A stretch of 64,000 nucleotides of DNA from Agromyces sp. H17E-10 (GTDB taxonomy: Bacteria > Actinomycetota > Actinomycetes > Actinomycetales > Microbacteriaceae): contig NZ_CP095042.1 of the NCBI RefSeq assembly GCF_022919715.1, forward strand, positions 3,038,001 through 3,102,000, given 5' to 3'. The notes under the pieces were generated by a model. The model was not told where the DNA came from. It saw only the letters and a list, made by a program, of their open reading frames with translations, and did not search any database. Shown in pieces: positions 17,167-25,411 of the stretch; the stretch's first letter is position 1; every line of letters starts with the position of its first letter. Made by a program: the position numbers and the translations under genes.

Positions 17167-18039
17167 TCAGCGGAAGATGATCGTGCGGGCGCCGTCGAGC
17201 AGCACCCGGCGCTCGGCGAACCACTTGACGGCCTGGCTGAGCGTGCGGCTCTCCTCGTCCTGGCCGATCGCGACGAGCTCGGCGACCGAGCGGGAGTGGT
17301 CGACGCGCACGACGTTCTGCTCGATGATCGGCCCCTCGTCGAGGTCGCTCGTCACGAAGTGCGCGGTCGCGCCGATGAGCTTCACACCACGCGCGTGCGC
17401 CTGGCGGTACGGATTCGCGCCCTTGAACCCGGGCAGGAACGAGTGGTGGATGTTGATGCAGCGACCGGCGAGCGCCTCGCAGAGCTCGGGGGAGAGGATC
17501 TGCATGTAGCGCGCGAGCACCACGAGCTCGATGTCGTGCTCGTCGATCGCCGCGAGCACACGCCGCTCGAAGTCGGCCTTCTCGTCGGGGCTCGTGACCG
17601 CAGCCGACTCGAACGGCACGCCGTAGAAGTCGACGAGGTCGCGCAGCGTGCCGTGGTTCGACAGCACGAGCGGGATCTCGACGGGCAGCTGCCCGGCGCG
17701 CTGGCGGAACAGCAGGTCGTTGACGCAGTGCCCCGCGGTCGAGGCGAGCACGAGCGTTCGCAGCGGACGGCCGACCTCGTCGAGGTGCCACTGCATGCTC
17801 CAGCGCTCGGTGACCGGCGCGAGCGCGGCCTCGAACTCGGCGCGCGTGGCCGGCGACTCGACCTGCAGTCGCATGAAGAACCGACCCGTGTCGATGCTCG
17901 CGAACTGCTGGCTCTCGGTGATGTTGCCGCCAGAGGCGACGATCGCCCCCGAGATCGCGTGCACGATGCCGGGCCCGTCGACGCAGCTGAGGGTCACGAC
18001 CCAGTGGTACAGGCGTTCAGGCGCGGCATCCGTCGTCAT
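17167..18039 (-). CDS. purU: Formyltetrahydrofolate deformylase
   Basis: Hydrolyses 10-formyl-THF to formate and THF, balancing the one-carbon pool. The 290-aa protein has an N-terminal ACT domain (HWVVTLSCVDGPGIVHAISGAI...) and a C-terminal formyl-transferase fold. The latter carries NIHHSFLPGFKGANPYRQA and the catalytic Asp region GATAHFVTSDLDEGPIIEQ. Size is normal for PurU. Functionally it fits with the glyA-folD pair 16 kb away, though not linked. Confidence 0.95.
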   Translation of the reverse strand: MTTDAAPERLYHWVVTLSCVDGPGIVHAISGAIVASGGNITESQQFASIDTGRFFMRLQVESPATRAEFEAALAPVTERWSMQWHLDEVGRPLRTLVLASTAGHCVNDLLFRQRAGQLPVEIPLVLSNHGTLRDLVDFYGVPFESAAVTSPDEKADFERRVLAAIDEHDIELVVLARYMQILSPELCEALAGRCINIHHSFLPGFKGANPYRQAHARGVKLIGATAHFVTSDLDEGPIIEQNVVRVDHSRSVAELVAIGQDEESRTLSQAVKWFAERRVLLDGARTIIFR

Positions 18040-18088
18040 CAGCCCAGATTACCGGGCGCGCGGCGCCCGGTTCACGCGATGGGATGCC

Positions 18089-20056
18089 TCAGCCGGCGGT
18101 TGGCGCGGGTGTGGGCGAACCCTGCGACCAGGTCGCCTGGCCGGCCGGACCGACCCGGTCGCCGAGCCGATGGCGAACGGTCATCGACGCGACCGAGTCG
18201 GCGACCTCGAGCGGCCAGTCCCGGTACGAACCCTTGTGGTCGAGCGTGAAGGAGTCCCAGACCGAGCCGTCGACGACGAGATCGACGTCGGCGCCCGGGA
18301 TGCCGTCGCTCACATCGAAGCGCCAGAGGAGACCTCGCCAGCTGAAGAGCTTGAGCCGTGGCGGCGACGCGAGGCGGACCGAGAACCCGGTCGGCTCGGA
18401 GCGATTGCCGGCCACGTCGACCTGCTCGGCCCGATAGGCCGATTCGCCGGCCGGCACACCGTCGAGCAGGAGTGACCAGTCGCCCGCGGCATCGGCCGTG
18501 GTCTGCCAGTCAGTTGCAGCGGTCATTGCCGCGGTCGTGGCGAACGCGGCCGTCGTGGCGCCCGCGGACACCGTGATGGTCGCGCCGGGCTCGGCGGTGC
18601 CCGAGACGATGGGCTCGACGAGTCCGCCGCCGGTGTCGGGCTCGAACACTCGCGGTGCCAGGGCCTCGGTGTCGGTCGGTGTCGGCGTCGGGGTGGGCGT
18701 TGGCGTCGGCTCCGGCGTCGGAGTCGGTGACGGCGTGGGCGTCGGTTTCGGCTCCTGAGTGGGTGTCGGTGACGGCGTGGGCTCCGGCGCCGGCGGGGCG
18801 ACCGGCGCCGGCGGCACGCCGTCGGGCGACGGCTCGGGAGAGGGCCCGTCGAGGGGATCGCTCGCGTCGATCGGCTGGGGCTCGGCCGGCTGGTCGGCGG
18901 GCGGCAGGTCTTCCGGCGGGGCGTCGGACGAGTCGGCGGGAGCGGTGCCGGGTTGCGCGCCGACGGCTTGGTTCACGGGGCCGGCGACCGGCTCGCCGGG
19001 CGTGACGAGACCGGGAACCACGACGGCCGCCGCCACGACGGCTGCGGCGAGCACCAGCACACCGGCACCGATCGCGACACCCGTTCCACCGATCGCACCG
19101 GCGGCGCCCGTACCCGCGGCGGTGCCTCCGGCGCCCGCGCCGGACCCGCCGGCGGCTCCGGAGGTCGCTCCGGATGCGCCCGCGCCGGAGGTGCCGGCGG
19201 CTCCGGACGCGCCCGCTGCGGCGCCGCCGACGGCGAGACCGCCCGCCCCCATCGCGACATTCGTCACCGGCATCCCCTGCGACAGCCACGCCGAGTACGC
19301 CGTGGCACCGCCGATGCCGGCCGCGAGCGGCAGCAGCACGAGGGCGAGACGGGAGCCGACCTCGCGAGCCTCGGCCGCGACGATCGTGCACTTCGCGCAG
19401 TCGTCGAGATGCGCCTCGAGCTTGGCCGTATCGCGGGTGCGCAGCTTGCCGCGGGTGTAGGTGCCGAGCCGGTCGATCGTCCACCGGCAATCGGGCTCGC
19501 TCGTGTTCTTCAGGTGCGCCTGGATCCACGCCTGGCGCAGCCCCTCGCGAGCGCGGTACGCGAGCGCCGCGGTCGCGTTGGCGCTCATGCCGACGAGCGG
19601 AGCGACCTGCTGCGGCGTCATGCCCTCGACCTCGCTGTACCAGAGCACCTCCTGCCAGCGGGTCGGCAACGATCGGAACGCCTGCGCCGTCGTCGAGCGG
19701 TCGAGCGCGTCGAGGGTCGCCTGCTCGCTCGTCTCGGGATCCTCGAAGGACTCGAGCGTCTCCAGGTTGGTCTCGTGGCGTGCCCGGCCCCAGCTGGCGG
19801 CCGTGTTGCGGATCGTCGTGAACAAGTACGGCCGGAACGCCGCGGTCGGCCCCTTGCCCGCGAGAATCGCGTCGTAGATGCGCGTGAACGACTCGGCGAC
19901 GAGGTCGTCGGGGTCGAGCGAGCTGTACGACCGGGCGACCGTGCGACCCGACGCCGCGTGCCGCTGCCAGAGCTCGCCGTACGCGGTGGAGTCGCCCCGA
20001 CGGGTGCGCTCGATGAGCGCCGCATCGGCGGAATGGTCGGTGCGCACGGGAGGCAC
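18089..20056 (-). CDS. ECF-like sigma factor fused to zinc finger, membrane helix and extracellular domain
   Basis: Protein of 655 aa with an unusual order of parts. Residues ~10-170 form an ECF sigma factor: region 2 (LDPDDLVAESFTRIYDAI) and region 4 (SLPTRWQEVLWYSEVEGMTPQQVAPLVGMSANATAALAYRAREGLRQAW). Next comes a zinc-finger anti-sigma-like motif HLDDCAKC, then Ala/Gly-rich sequence with probable membrane segments (VAIGAGVLVLAAAVVAAAVVV). A Pro-Thr-rich linker and an Ig-like or bacterial-surface C-terminal region of about 200 residues follow. GTG at 20056 was selected for its AAGGAG 6 bases upstream. It is probably a sigma factor tethered to the membrane with an outside sensor; the signal is unknown. 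Confidence 0.88.
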   Translation of the reverse strand: MPPVRTDHSADAALIERTRRGDSTAYGELWQRHAASGRTVARSYSSLDPDDLVAESFTRIYDAILAGKGPTAAFRPYLFTTIRNTAASWGRARHETNLETLESFEDPETSEQATLDALDRSTTAQAFRSLPTRWQEVLWYSEVEGMTPQQVAPLVGMSANATAALAYRAREGLRQAWIQAHLKNTSEPDCRWTIDRLGTYTRGKLRTRDTAKLEAHLDDCAKCTIVAAEAREVGSRLALVLLPLAAGIGGATAYSAWLSQGMPVTNVAMGAGGLAVGGAAAGASGAAGTSGAGASGATSGAAGGSGAGAGGTAAGTGAAGAIGGTGVAIGAGVLVLAAAVVAAAVVVPGLVTPGEPVAGPVNQAVGAQPGTAPADSSDAPPEDLPPADQPAEPQPIDASDPLDGPSPEPSPDGVPPAPVAPPAPEPTPSPTPTQEPKPTPTPSPTPTPEPTPTPTPTPTPTDTEALAPRVFEPDTGGGLVEPIVSGTAEPGATITVSAGATTAAFATTAAMTAATDWQTTADAAGDWSLLLDGVPAGESAYRAEQVDVAGNRSEPTGFSVRLASPPRLKLFSWRGLLWRFDVSDGIPGADVDLVVDGSVWDSFTLDHKGSYRDWPLEVADSVASMTVRHRLGDRVGPAGQATWSQGSPTPAPTAG

Positions 20057-20245
20057 GCGCGGCTCCTTCGGGTCAGGTCTCGTGGTGGTGCAGGGCGGAT
20101 CGGTGCGCCCATCGAAGAGACGCGTCGAAGCGGGGATCATGACGCGGAACCGCGGGGCCCCACAATTCCACCAGATAAAGCTGCGAATCGCGCGGGTGGC
20201 ATGGCACCCGTCGCCTGATCGTGACGAAGCGGGGCCGTGCGGGCC

Positions 20246-20293
20246 GGGATGTCGCGGGGTGGGGATGCTGCGGGGCGGGGATGCTGCGGGGTA
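20246..20293. repeat. Three tandem copies of a 16-bp GGGATGCTGCGGGG unit
   Basis: Units begin at 20246, 20262 and 20278 with period 16; a degenerate fourth starts near 20294. They lie between the divergent sigma and HNH genes and may be promoter-proximal regulatory repeats or slippage products. Confidence 0.75.
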
Positions 20294-20369
20294 GGACATG
20301 CTGCGGCGCTGCGATGCCGCTCGCGTGCTGCCTGCGCTCCCGCCTGGAATGTCGGTGGGTGGTGGCAGC

Positions 20370-22022
20370 ATGCAAGGTATGACAGCGGTGTTGGCACTGA
20401 TCCCGGCGGGGCTCGAATCGCCTGATGGGTCGGCCGATCCGCTCGTCGGCAGTGCCTCCGGTGAGTCGTTCGGCGGTGAGTCGTTCGACGCCGCGTCGTT
20501 CGAAGCCATGCCCTTCGATGCGGATGCGTTCGACCTGCCGTTCGTGCCTGATCCGCTCGCCGATGTCGACCCGTTCGTGTTGCTCGGCTCGCTCGATGAG
20601 CTGCGCGACCCCGCCGACCTGATCGATCCGGTCGACCTGTCGCAGTATCCGGCTTCGGCCGAGGCCGAACACGAGTGGGCGGGGGCCGCCGCGTCGGTCG
20701 ACGCGTTCGCCGAGCTCTGCTCAGTGCTCGATGCGTCGGAGCAAGCGCAGTTCGCCGTGAACCGGGCGATGGCGACCCATCTCGCCGCGACTCGCCGTGC
20801 ACTCGACATCGCGGCGCACGACCCCGCCGTGTACCTCCAGCCCGGCGAGCTCGGCCGGCCGGGGGCGTCCGAGCTCGCGGTGCGTGCTGCGGCGACCGAA
20901 CTGTCGATGCGGTTGCACGTCTCGGTCAGCACGATCCGAAGCCGTGCGCACGAGGCCGCCGTGCTGCAAGATCGCCTGCCGCAGGTATGGGCGCGATTCG
21001 TCGATGGCGTCGCGTCGTACGCCGACGCCCGGGTCGCGGTCGACAGCGCGGCCGGGTTCGTGCCCGGCGACGGGCGGCTGGTCGAACTCGACGAAGGACT
21101 GGCGGCCGTCATCGGCGCGATCACGACCGCCAGGTTCCGTCAGCAGGCCCGTACCCTGCGCGCCCGACTCGATCGCGACGTGCTCGCCGAGCGGCACGCG
21201 CGTGCGTTCACCGAGCGACGGGTCACGGTCGAGCACGTCGACGACGGCATGGCGTGGCTGAGTCTCTACACCTCCCAGGTCGATGCGGTGAAGATCATGA
21301 CCCGCCTCGACGCGACCGCGCGACGCGACGCCGGCCACCCAGACGAGTTGCGCACCCTGGCCCAGTTGCGCGCCGACGCGGCGACCGCCTGGCTCACCGG
21401 GGCGGGCACGCCCACTGCGGCCCGCGTCGAGGTCCTCGTCACCGTGCCGTTGCTCAATGTCGCCCGCAGCACGGGCGGTGCTCAGCGCGGACCGGGTGCA
21501 GACAACGACCCGGCCGTGATCGGCGCGAGTGGCGCGAGCGGTACCGGCGGCGGTGAGGTCCTTGGGGGCGGTCCCACTGGTGCTGCCCCCACGATCGCGG
21601 GCACCCGCAACGAGTTCGCGACGCTCGACGGCGTCGGGCCGATCGACGACGTCACCGCGGCACGGCTCCTCGGCGAGGCATCCACGTTCCTCCGGCTGGT
21701 CACCGACCCGGTCACCGCCGCTCCGCTCGCGCTCGATCGCACCCGGTATCGGCTCACGAAGGCGCAACGTGTCTGGCTTGCGCTCGTCCACGAACGCTGC
21801 ACCCGGTCGGCGTGCGACCGGCCCGCGTACGTCGGTGACGTCGATCACGAGCTCGAGTGGTCGCGCGGCGGCCGCTCGAACCCCGAGAACCTCTGCCCGC
21901 TCTGCCGGGGCGATCACACGCTGAAGCACTGCACGTTGTTCACCCAGACCAAGAACTCCGACGACACCGTCACGTGGCGAAGTCCCACCGGTCGCAACTA
22001 CACCGACCCGCCACCTTTCTAA
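20370..22022 (+). CDS. DUF222 / HNH endonuclease-domain protein
   Basis: Protein of about 550 aa of the actinobacterial DUF222-HNH (13E12-like) family. The long alpha-helical DUF222 part (AAATELSMRLHVSVSTIRSRAHEAAVLQDRLP... onward) is followed by a Gly-rich spacer. The C-terminal HNH reads C-T-R-S-A-C, then VDHELEWSRGGRSNPENLCPLCRGDHTLKH. These genes occur as many scattered paralogues, and a role in mobility or DNA processing is suspected but not shown. The start is uncertain among ATG codons at 20349, 20370 and 20379. Base use is less biased than neighbours. Confidence 0.85.
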   Translation: MQGMTAVLALIPAGLESPDGSADPLVGSASGESFGGESFDAASFEAMPFDADAFDLPFVPDPLADVDPFVLLGSLDELRDPADLIDPVDLSQYPASAEAEHEWAGAAASVDAFAELCSVLDASEQAQFAVNRAMATHLAATRRALDIAAHDPAVYLQPGELGRPGASELAVRAAATELSMRLHVSVSTIRSRAHEAAVLQDRLPQVWARFVDGVASYADARVAVDSAAGFVPGDGRLVELDEGLAAVIGAITTARFRQQARTLRARLDRDVLAERHARAFTERRVTVEHVDDGMAWLSLYTSQVDAVKIMTRLDATARRDAGHPDELRTLAQLRADAATAWLTGAGTPTAARVEVLVTVPLLNVARSTGGAQRGPGADNDPAVIGASGASGTGGGEVLGGGPTGAAPTIAGTRNEFATLDGVGPIDDVTAARLLGEASTFLRLVTDPVTAAPLALDRTRYRLTKAQRVWLALVHERCTRSACDRPAYVGDVDHELEWSRGGRSNPENLCPLCRGDHTLKHCTLFTQTKNSDDTVTWRSPTGRNYTDPPPF

Positions 22023-22592
22023 GAGGCCCGTCGCTCCTCGCAACCAACGTGTCGCTGCTCACTTCGAGACGTCGACCCGTCGCGCCTCGTGATGCCGCTC
22101 GCTCGAAGCGGATGCGCCTTCGCCACCGCGCGAACGCGTGCCCGCGTGCCAACCGGGATCCGTGTTCGAACGGTGCTCGAGCGTCGCGCGAAGACCTCGG
22201 AGAAATTCTTCGCGGAGTCGCGTCATAGATCGGTGGCCCCTCCGTCTCATCAGGTGAGGGCGTGAGAACGTCCTCGAGACCGCCGCCCCGGCGACCCGAA
22301 TACCGAGGCGGCCGCCGGGTACCCGCCGGCGGAGCAGCGGTGGCACCGGGGGAGGTGCACCGCTCGATCGGGCAGGGGTCCGGAGGCGATGGGGAACACG
22401 CCTCGGGGCCCCGCCCACTCTCTTCGGGGTGACCGATGGTGTTCGGGATGACCGATGGTGGACACGGCTGAGCCTGTCCAGGCGGGCCCCCCGCCCACTC
22501 TCTTCGGGGTGACCGATGGTGGACACGGCTGAGCCTGTCCACGCGGGCCCCGGCGGGAAGCCGGGCGCCCGTATGGCGGACCGGACGCGTCG
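22023..22592. other. Repeat-rich intergenic region without convincing genes
   Basis: A 570-base gap between the HNH gene and nagA. Its right half holds the repeats listed at 22408-22552. Its left half has short open frames (for example a 54-codon minus-strand frame starting MTRLREEF near 22227) with no ribosome site and no recognisable family. It looks like decayed or repeat-derived sequence. Confidence 0.6.
22408..22552. repeat. Clustered direct repeats with near-palindromic core
   Basis: Two copies of a ~30-bp unit (CCCACTCTCTTCGGGGTGAC start, at about 22412 and 22493) alternate with two copies of a ~40-bp unit running from GACCGATGGTGG to GGCGGGCCCC or CGCGGGCCCC (from about 22450 and 22511). 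The core GGACACGGCTGAGCCTGTCC is nearly self-complementary and could fold as a hairpin. Such units resemble dispersed intergenic repeats of Microbacteriaceae. Confidence 0.8.
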
Positions 22593-23768
22593 TCAGGCGA
22601 GCCGGACGCCGGCCGACCAGACGGCCTGCACGTCGAGGTCCTCGCCGAGCAGCACGGCGTCGGCGGCGTAGCCCTGGTCGAGACGTCCGAGATCGTGCGC
22701 GCGCCCGATCGCGGCGGCGGGCACCATCGTGAGCGCCGCGACCGCTTGGTCGAACGGGATACCGCACTCGACGACGGTGCGGCGGAGGGCCTCGTCGAGC
22801 GTGAGCGTCGAACCCGCGATCGAGCCGCCCTCGCGCAGGCGCGCGACGCCGTCGGCCACGATGACGTCGAGCGAGCCGAGGATGTAGTCGCCGTCGGCGG
22901 CACCGGTCGCAGCCATCGCGTCCGTGATGAGCGCGACCCGACCCGCGGCACCGGCGAACGCGAGCTTCACGACGTCGGGATGCACGTGCACGCCGTCGTT
23001 GATGACCTCGAGCGTCACGTGATCCGCGTGCATCGCCGCGACGACGGGGCCGGGGGCCCGATGGTGGATGCCGCGCATGCCGTTGAACGCATGCGTCAGG
23101 ATCGACGCCCCGGCATCGAACGCCGCGAGCGTGGTGGCGAAGTCGGCACCGGTGTGTCCGACCGCGACGACGACGCCCGCGTCGACGAACCGGGCGATCG
23201 CCTCGATCGCACCGTCGTGCTCGGGTGCGATCGTGATCTGTCGGAGGGTGCCGTCGGCAGCCGTGAGCAATTCGTCGACGGCGGTGGAGTCGGCCGTGCG
23301 CAGCAGCGTCGGGTCGTGCGCGCCGCGGAACGCGTCGTCGAGGAACGGACCCTCCAGGTGCGAGCCGAGCACGCGGGGGTCGCGGGCGGCGAACCGGCCG
23401 ATCGCGGCGACCTGTTCGGCGAGCCGGTCGACGGACGCCGTCACGAGCGAGAGCACCGACCGGGTCGTGCCGTGGGCGTTGTGCACGGCGAGGATGCGTT
23501 CGATCGCCTCGTCGCCCTCGTCCACGGCGAACCCGCCGGCGCCGTGGCAGTGCAGGTCGATGAATCCGGGGACGAGGAACCGCCCCGAGGCATCCGTGAT
23601 GCTCGTCGTCGCGTCGATCACGGCCCGCCAGCCGTCGCCGAGCCCGCGCGCGGCGATGCGGTCGCCCTCGAAGCGCACCCAGGCGTCGGGAACGCTGTCG
23701 AAACCCGACACCAGACGCGCCGAGTGGATGACCGTGGACGAAGGCGAGGAAGCGTCGGGTGTGCTCAC
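22593..23768 (-). CDS. nagA: N-acetylglucosamine/N-acetylgalactosamine-6-phosphate deacetylase
   Basis: Amidohydrolase of 391 aa removing acetate from GlcNAc-6-P or GalNAc-6-P. Motifs: metal-binding DLHCHGAGGF near residue 72, GSHLEGPFLD, VAVGHTGAD, LTHAFNGMRG, and LITDAMAATGAADG with the catalytic Asp. The GTG start directly follows the TAG stop of the DeoR gene (no spacer). As last gene of a SIS-ROK-PfkB-aldolase-DeoR operon it would be the AgaA equivalent. The GlcNAc operon upstream lacks a deacetylase, so it may serve both. Confidence 0.94.
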   Translation of the reverse strand: MSTPDASSPSSTVIHSARLVSGFDSVPDAWVRFEGDRIAARGLGDGWRAVIDATTSITDASGRFLVPGFIDLHCHGAGGFAVDEGDEAIERILAVHNAHGTTRSVLSLVTASVDRLAEQVAAIGRFAARDPRVLGSHLEGPFLDDAFRGAHDPTLLRTADSTAVDELLTAADGTLRQITIAPEHDGAIEAIARFVDAGVVVAVGHTGADFATTLAAFDAGASILTHAFNGMRGIHHRAPGPVVAAMHADHVTLEVINDGVHVHPDVVKLAFAGAAGRVALITDAMAATGAADGDYILGSLDVIVADGVARLREGGSIAGSTLTLDEALRRTVVECGIPFDQAVAALTMVPAAAIGRAHDLGRLDQGYAADAVLLGEDLDVQAVWSAGVRLA

Positions 23769-24554
23769 CTAAGCAACGATAACGTCGTAGCCGTGGTCGG
23801 CGAGCCGCGCCAGCTGGTCGTCGGTGACGCCCGAGTCGGTGATGAGCGTCGAGAACAGTCGGCGCGGTCCGATCTGGGCGAACGCGCGCTTGTCGAGCTT
23901 CGACGAGTCGGCCACGAGCACGGGGTGCGTGGCCCGCGAGGCCATGAGCGCATTGACCGCGGCCTCGCGCTCATCGTGCGACGTGGGGCCGATCGCGGGG
24001 TCGATGCCGTTGACGCCGATGAACGCGTAGTCGAGCGTGACGCTGCCGAGCACGGCGTCGGTGTAGGCGCCGACGAGTTCGTACGAGCGCGCGTGCACGA
24101 CGCCGCCCGTGACGACCGTCTTGATCTGCGGACGGATGGCGAGCTGCATCGCGATGTTGATCGCGTTCGTGACGACCGTGAGGCTCGGGTCGGTCGCGGG
24201 CTCCATGATGTCGGCGCGCGACATGAGCGCCTCGACGATCGCCGTGGCGGTCGTTCCGCCGCAGAGGCCGATGACGGCGCCGCGCGGCACCATCTCGCTC
24301 GCGGCGCGGGCGATCGCCGCCTTCGACTCGGGGTTCTGCTGGTTCTTGTACCGGATCGGCAGGTCGTACGCGACCGAGTGCGCGACGGCGCCGCCACGGG
24401 TACGGGTGAGCAGCTGCTGGCTCGCGAGCGCGTCGAGGTCGCGCCGCGCCGTCGCGGGCGACACGTTCAGTCGGTCGACGATCTGCTCGACCTCGACCTG
24501 GCCGCCGTCGGCGAGCAGGTCGAGCACGGCACTCAGCCGTTCAGCGCGATTCAT
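23769..24554 (-). CDS. DeoR/GlpR-family transcriptional regulator (AgaR-like)
   Basis: Repressor of 261 aa. The N-terminal DeoR helix-turn-helix (GGQVEVEQIVDRLNVSPATARRDLDALASQQLL) sits at residues ~17-50. The C-terminal sugar-phosphate sensor domain has GLCGGTTATAIVEAL, VVTNAINIA and VLVADSSKLDKRAFA. It lies inside the catabolic operon, coupled to the aldolase gene by ATGA and abutting nagA. It is likely the local repressor responding to a phosphorylated amino sugar or tagatose phosphate, perhaps acting at the palindrome near 28436. Confidence 0.92.
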   Translation of the reverse strand: MNRAERLSAVLDLLADGGQVEVEQIVDRLNVSPATARRDLDALASQQLLTRTRGGAVAHSVAYDLPIRYKNQQNPESKAAIARAASEMVPRGAVIGLCGGTTATAIVEALMSRADIMEPATDPSLTVVTNAINIAMQLAIRPQIKTVVTGGVVHARSYELVGAYTDAVLGSVTLDYAFIGVNGIDPAIGPTSHDEREAAVNALMASRATHPVLVADSSKLDKRAFAQIGPRRLFSTLITDSGVTDDQLARLADHGYDVIVA

Positions 24555-25411
24555 CCGATCCCGTCCTTCCCGGCCTGGGCCGAGGCGAAGAGCCGCAGCA
24601 TCCGGCCCGCTTCGATGCGCACCGCGTCGCGGCCCGCCGCGACGTACTTGCGAGAGTCTACGGCGGCGGGATGCTCCGCGAGGAACTCGCGGATCGCACC
24701 CGTGAACGCCTTGTTGAGATGGGTCGACACGTTGATCTTCGTGAGGCCCGCGGCGATGCCCGCGACGATCGTCTCGTCGGACACGCCCGACGAACCGTGC
24801 AGCACGAGCGGCACCGGCACGGCCGCGTGCAGGCGGGCGATGAGCTCGAGGTCGAGCGCAGCGGTGCGCTCGGTCATCGCGTGCGACGAGCCGACCGCGA
24901 CGGCGAGGGCGTCGACGCCGGTCTCGGCGACGAACCGCGCCGCCTCGTCGGGGTCGGTCCGCACGCCGGGCGCGTGCGCGCCGTCCTTGCCGCCGATCTC
25001 GCCGAGCTCGGCCTCGACGAGCACGCCGCGCGCGGCGGCCGCGGCGACGACGCGCTGCGTGGTCGCCACGTTGTCGGCGAACTCGAGCTTCGCGCCGTCG
25101 TACATGACCGATCCGAAGCCGTGTTCGATCGCCCGCAGCGCGAGCTCTGCGTCCTCAGCGTGGTCGAGGTGCACGGCGACGTCGGCACGCGACGACTCGG
25201 CGACCGCGAGGGTCGCCCGGGCGATGGGCTCGAACGCGCCGTGGTAGCGCACGCAGTTCTCCGAGAGCTGCAGGATGACGGGCAGCCCCGTGTCCTCGGC
25301 GGCACCCACGAGCGCTTCGGCCGTCTCGAGGTGCAGCACGTTGAACGCGCCGGCGCCGGTTCCGGCGGCGGCCGCCGCCTCGAGGATGGTGCGGGTGGGC
25401 GTGAGGGTCAT
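24551..25411 (-). CDS. Class II ketose-bisphosphate aldolase (tagatose-bisphosphate type)
   Basis: Zinc-dependent aldolase of 286 aa, the size of KbaY/GatY. Motifs: GAFNVLHLETAEAL, the metal site VHLDHAED, VEAELGEIGGKDG, LVLHGSSGV with a zinc histidine, and KINVSTHLNKAF for phosphate binding. Between a PfkB kinase and AgaS/AgaA-like genes, cleavage of tagatose-1,6-bisphosphate to DHAP and glyceraldehyde-3-phosphate is the most economical assignment; fructose-1,6-bisphosphate cannot be excluded. ATG overlaps the kinase stop. Confidence 0.85.
   Translation of the reverse strand: MTLTPTRTILEAAAAAGTGAGAFNVLHLETAEALVGAAEDTGLPVILQLSENCVRYHGAFEPIARATLAVAESSRADVAVHLDHAEDAELALRAIEHGFGSVMYDGAKLEFADNVATTQRVVAAAAARGVLVEAELGEIGGKDGAHAPGVRTDPDEAARFVAETGVDALAVAVGSSHAMTERTAALDLELIARLHAAVPVPLVLHGSSGVSDETIVAGIAAGLTKINVSTHLNKAFTGAIREFLAEHPAAVDSRKYVAAGRDAVRIEAGRMLRLFASAQAGKDGIG

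Noticed and set aside
20246..20293. CRISPR-like array
   Set aside because: The 16-bp units are directly tandem with no unique spacers and there are only three copies.
20370..22022. Evidence for an insertion sequence carrying the HNH gene
   Set aside because: No transposase, terminal inverted repeats or target duplication could be found around it.
22059..22526. Possible minus-strand gene in the repeat-rich gap
   Set aside because: The frame runs through the direct repeats and has no ribosome site or recognisable domain. A short MTRLREEF... frame inside it looks somewhat protein-like, but the evidence is too weak.
22408..22552. CRISPR or phage attachment site
   Set aside because: Repeat lengths differ, spacing is irregular, and no cas, integrase or tRNA gene is adjacent.
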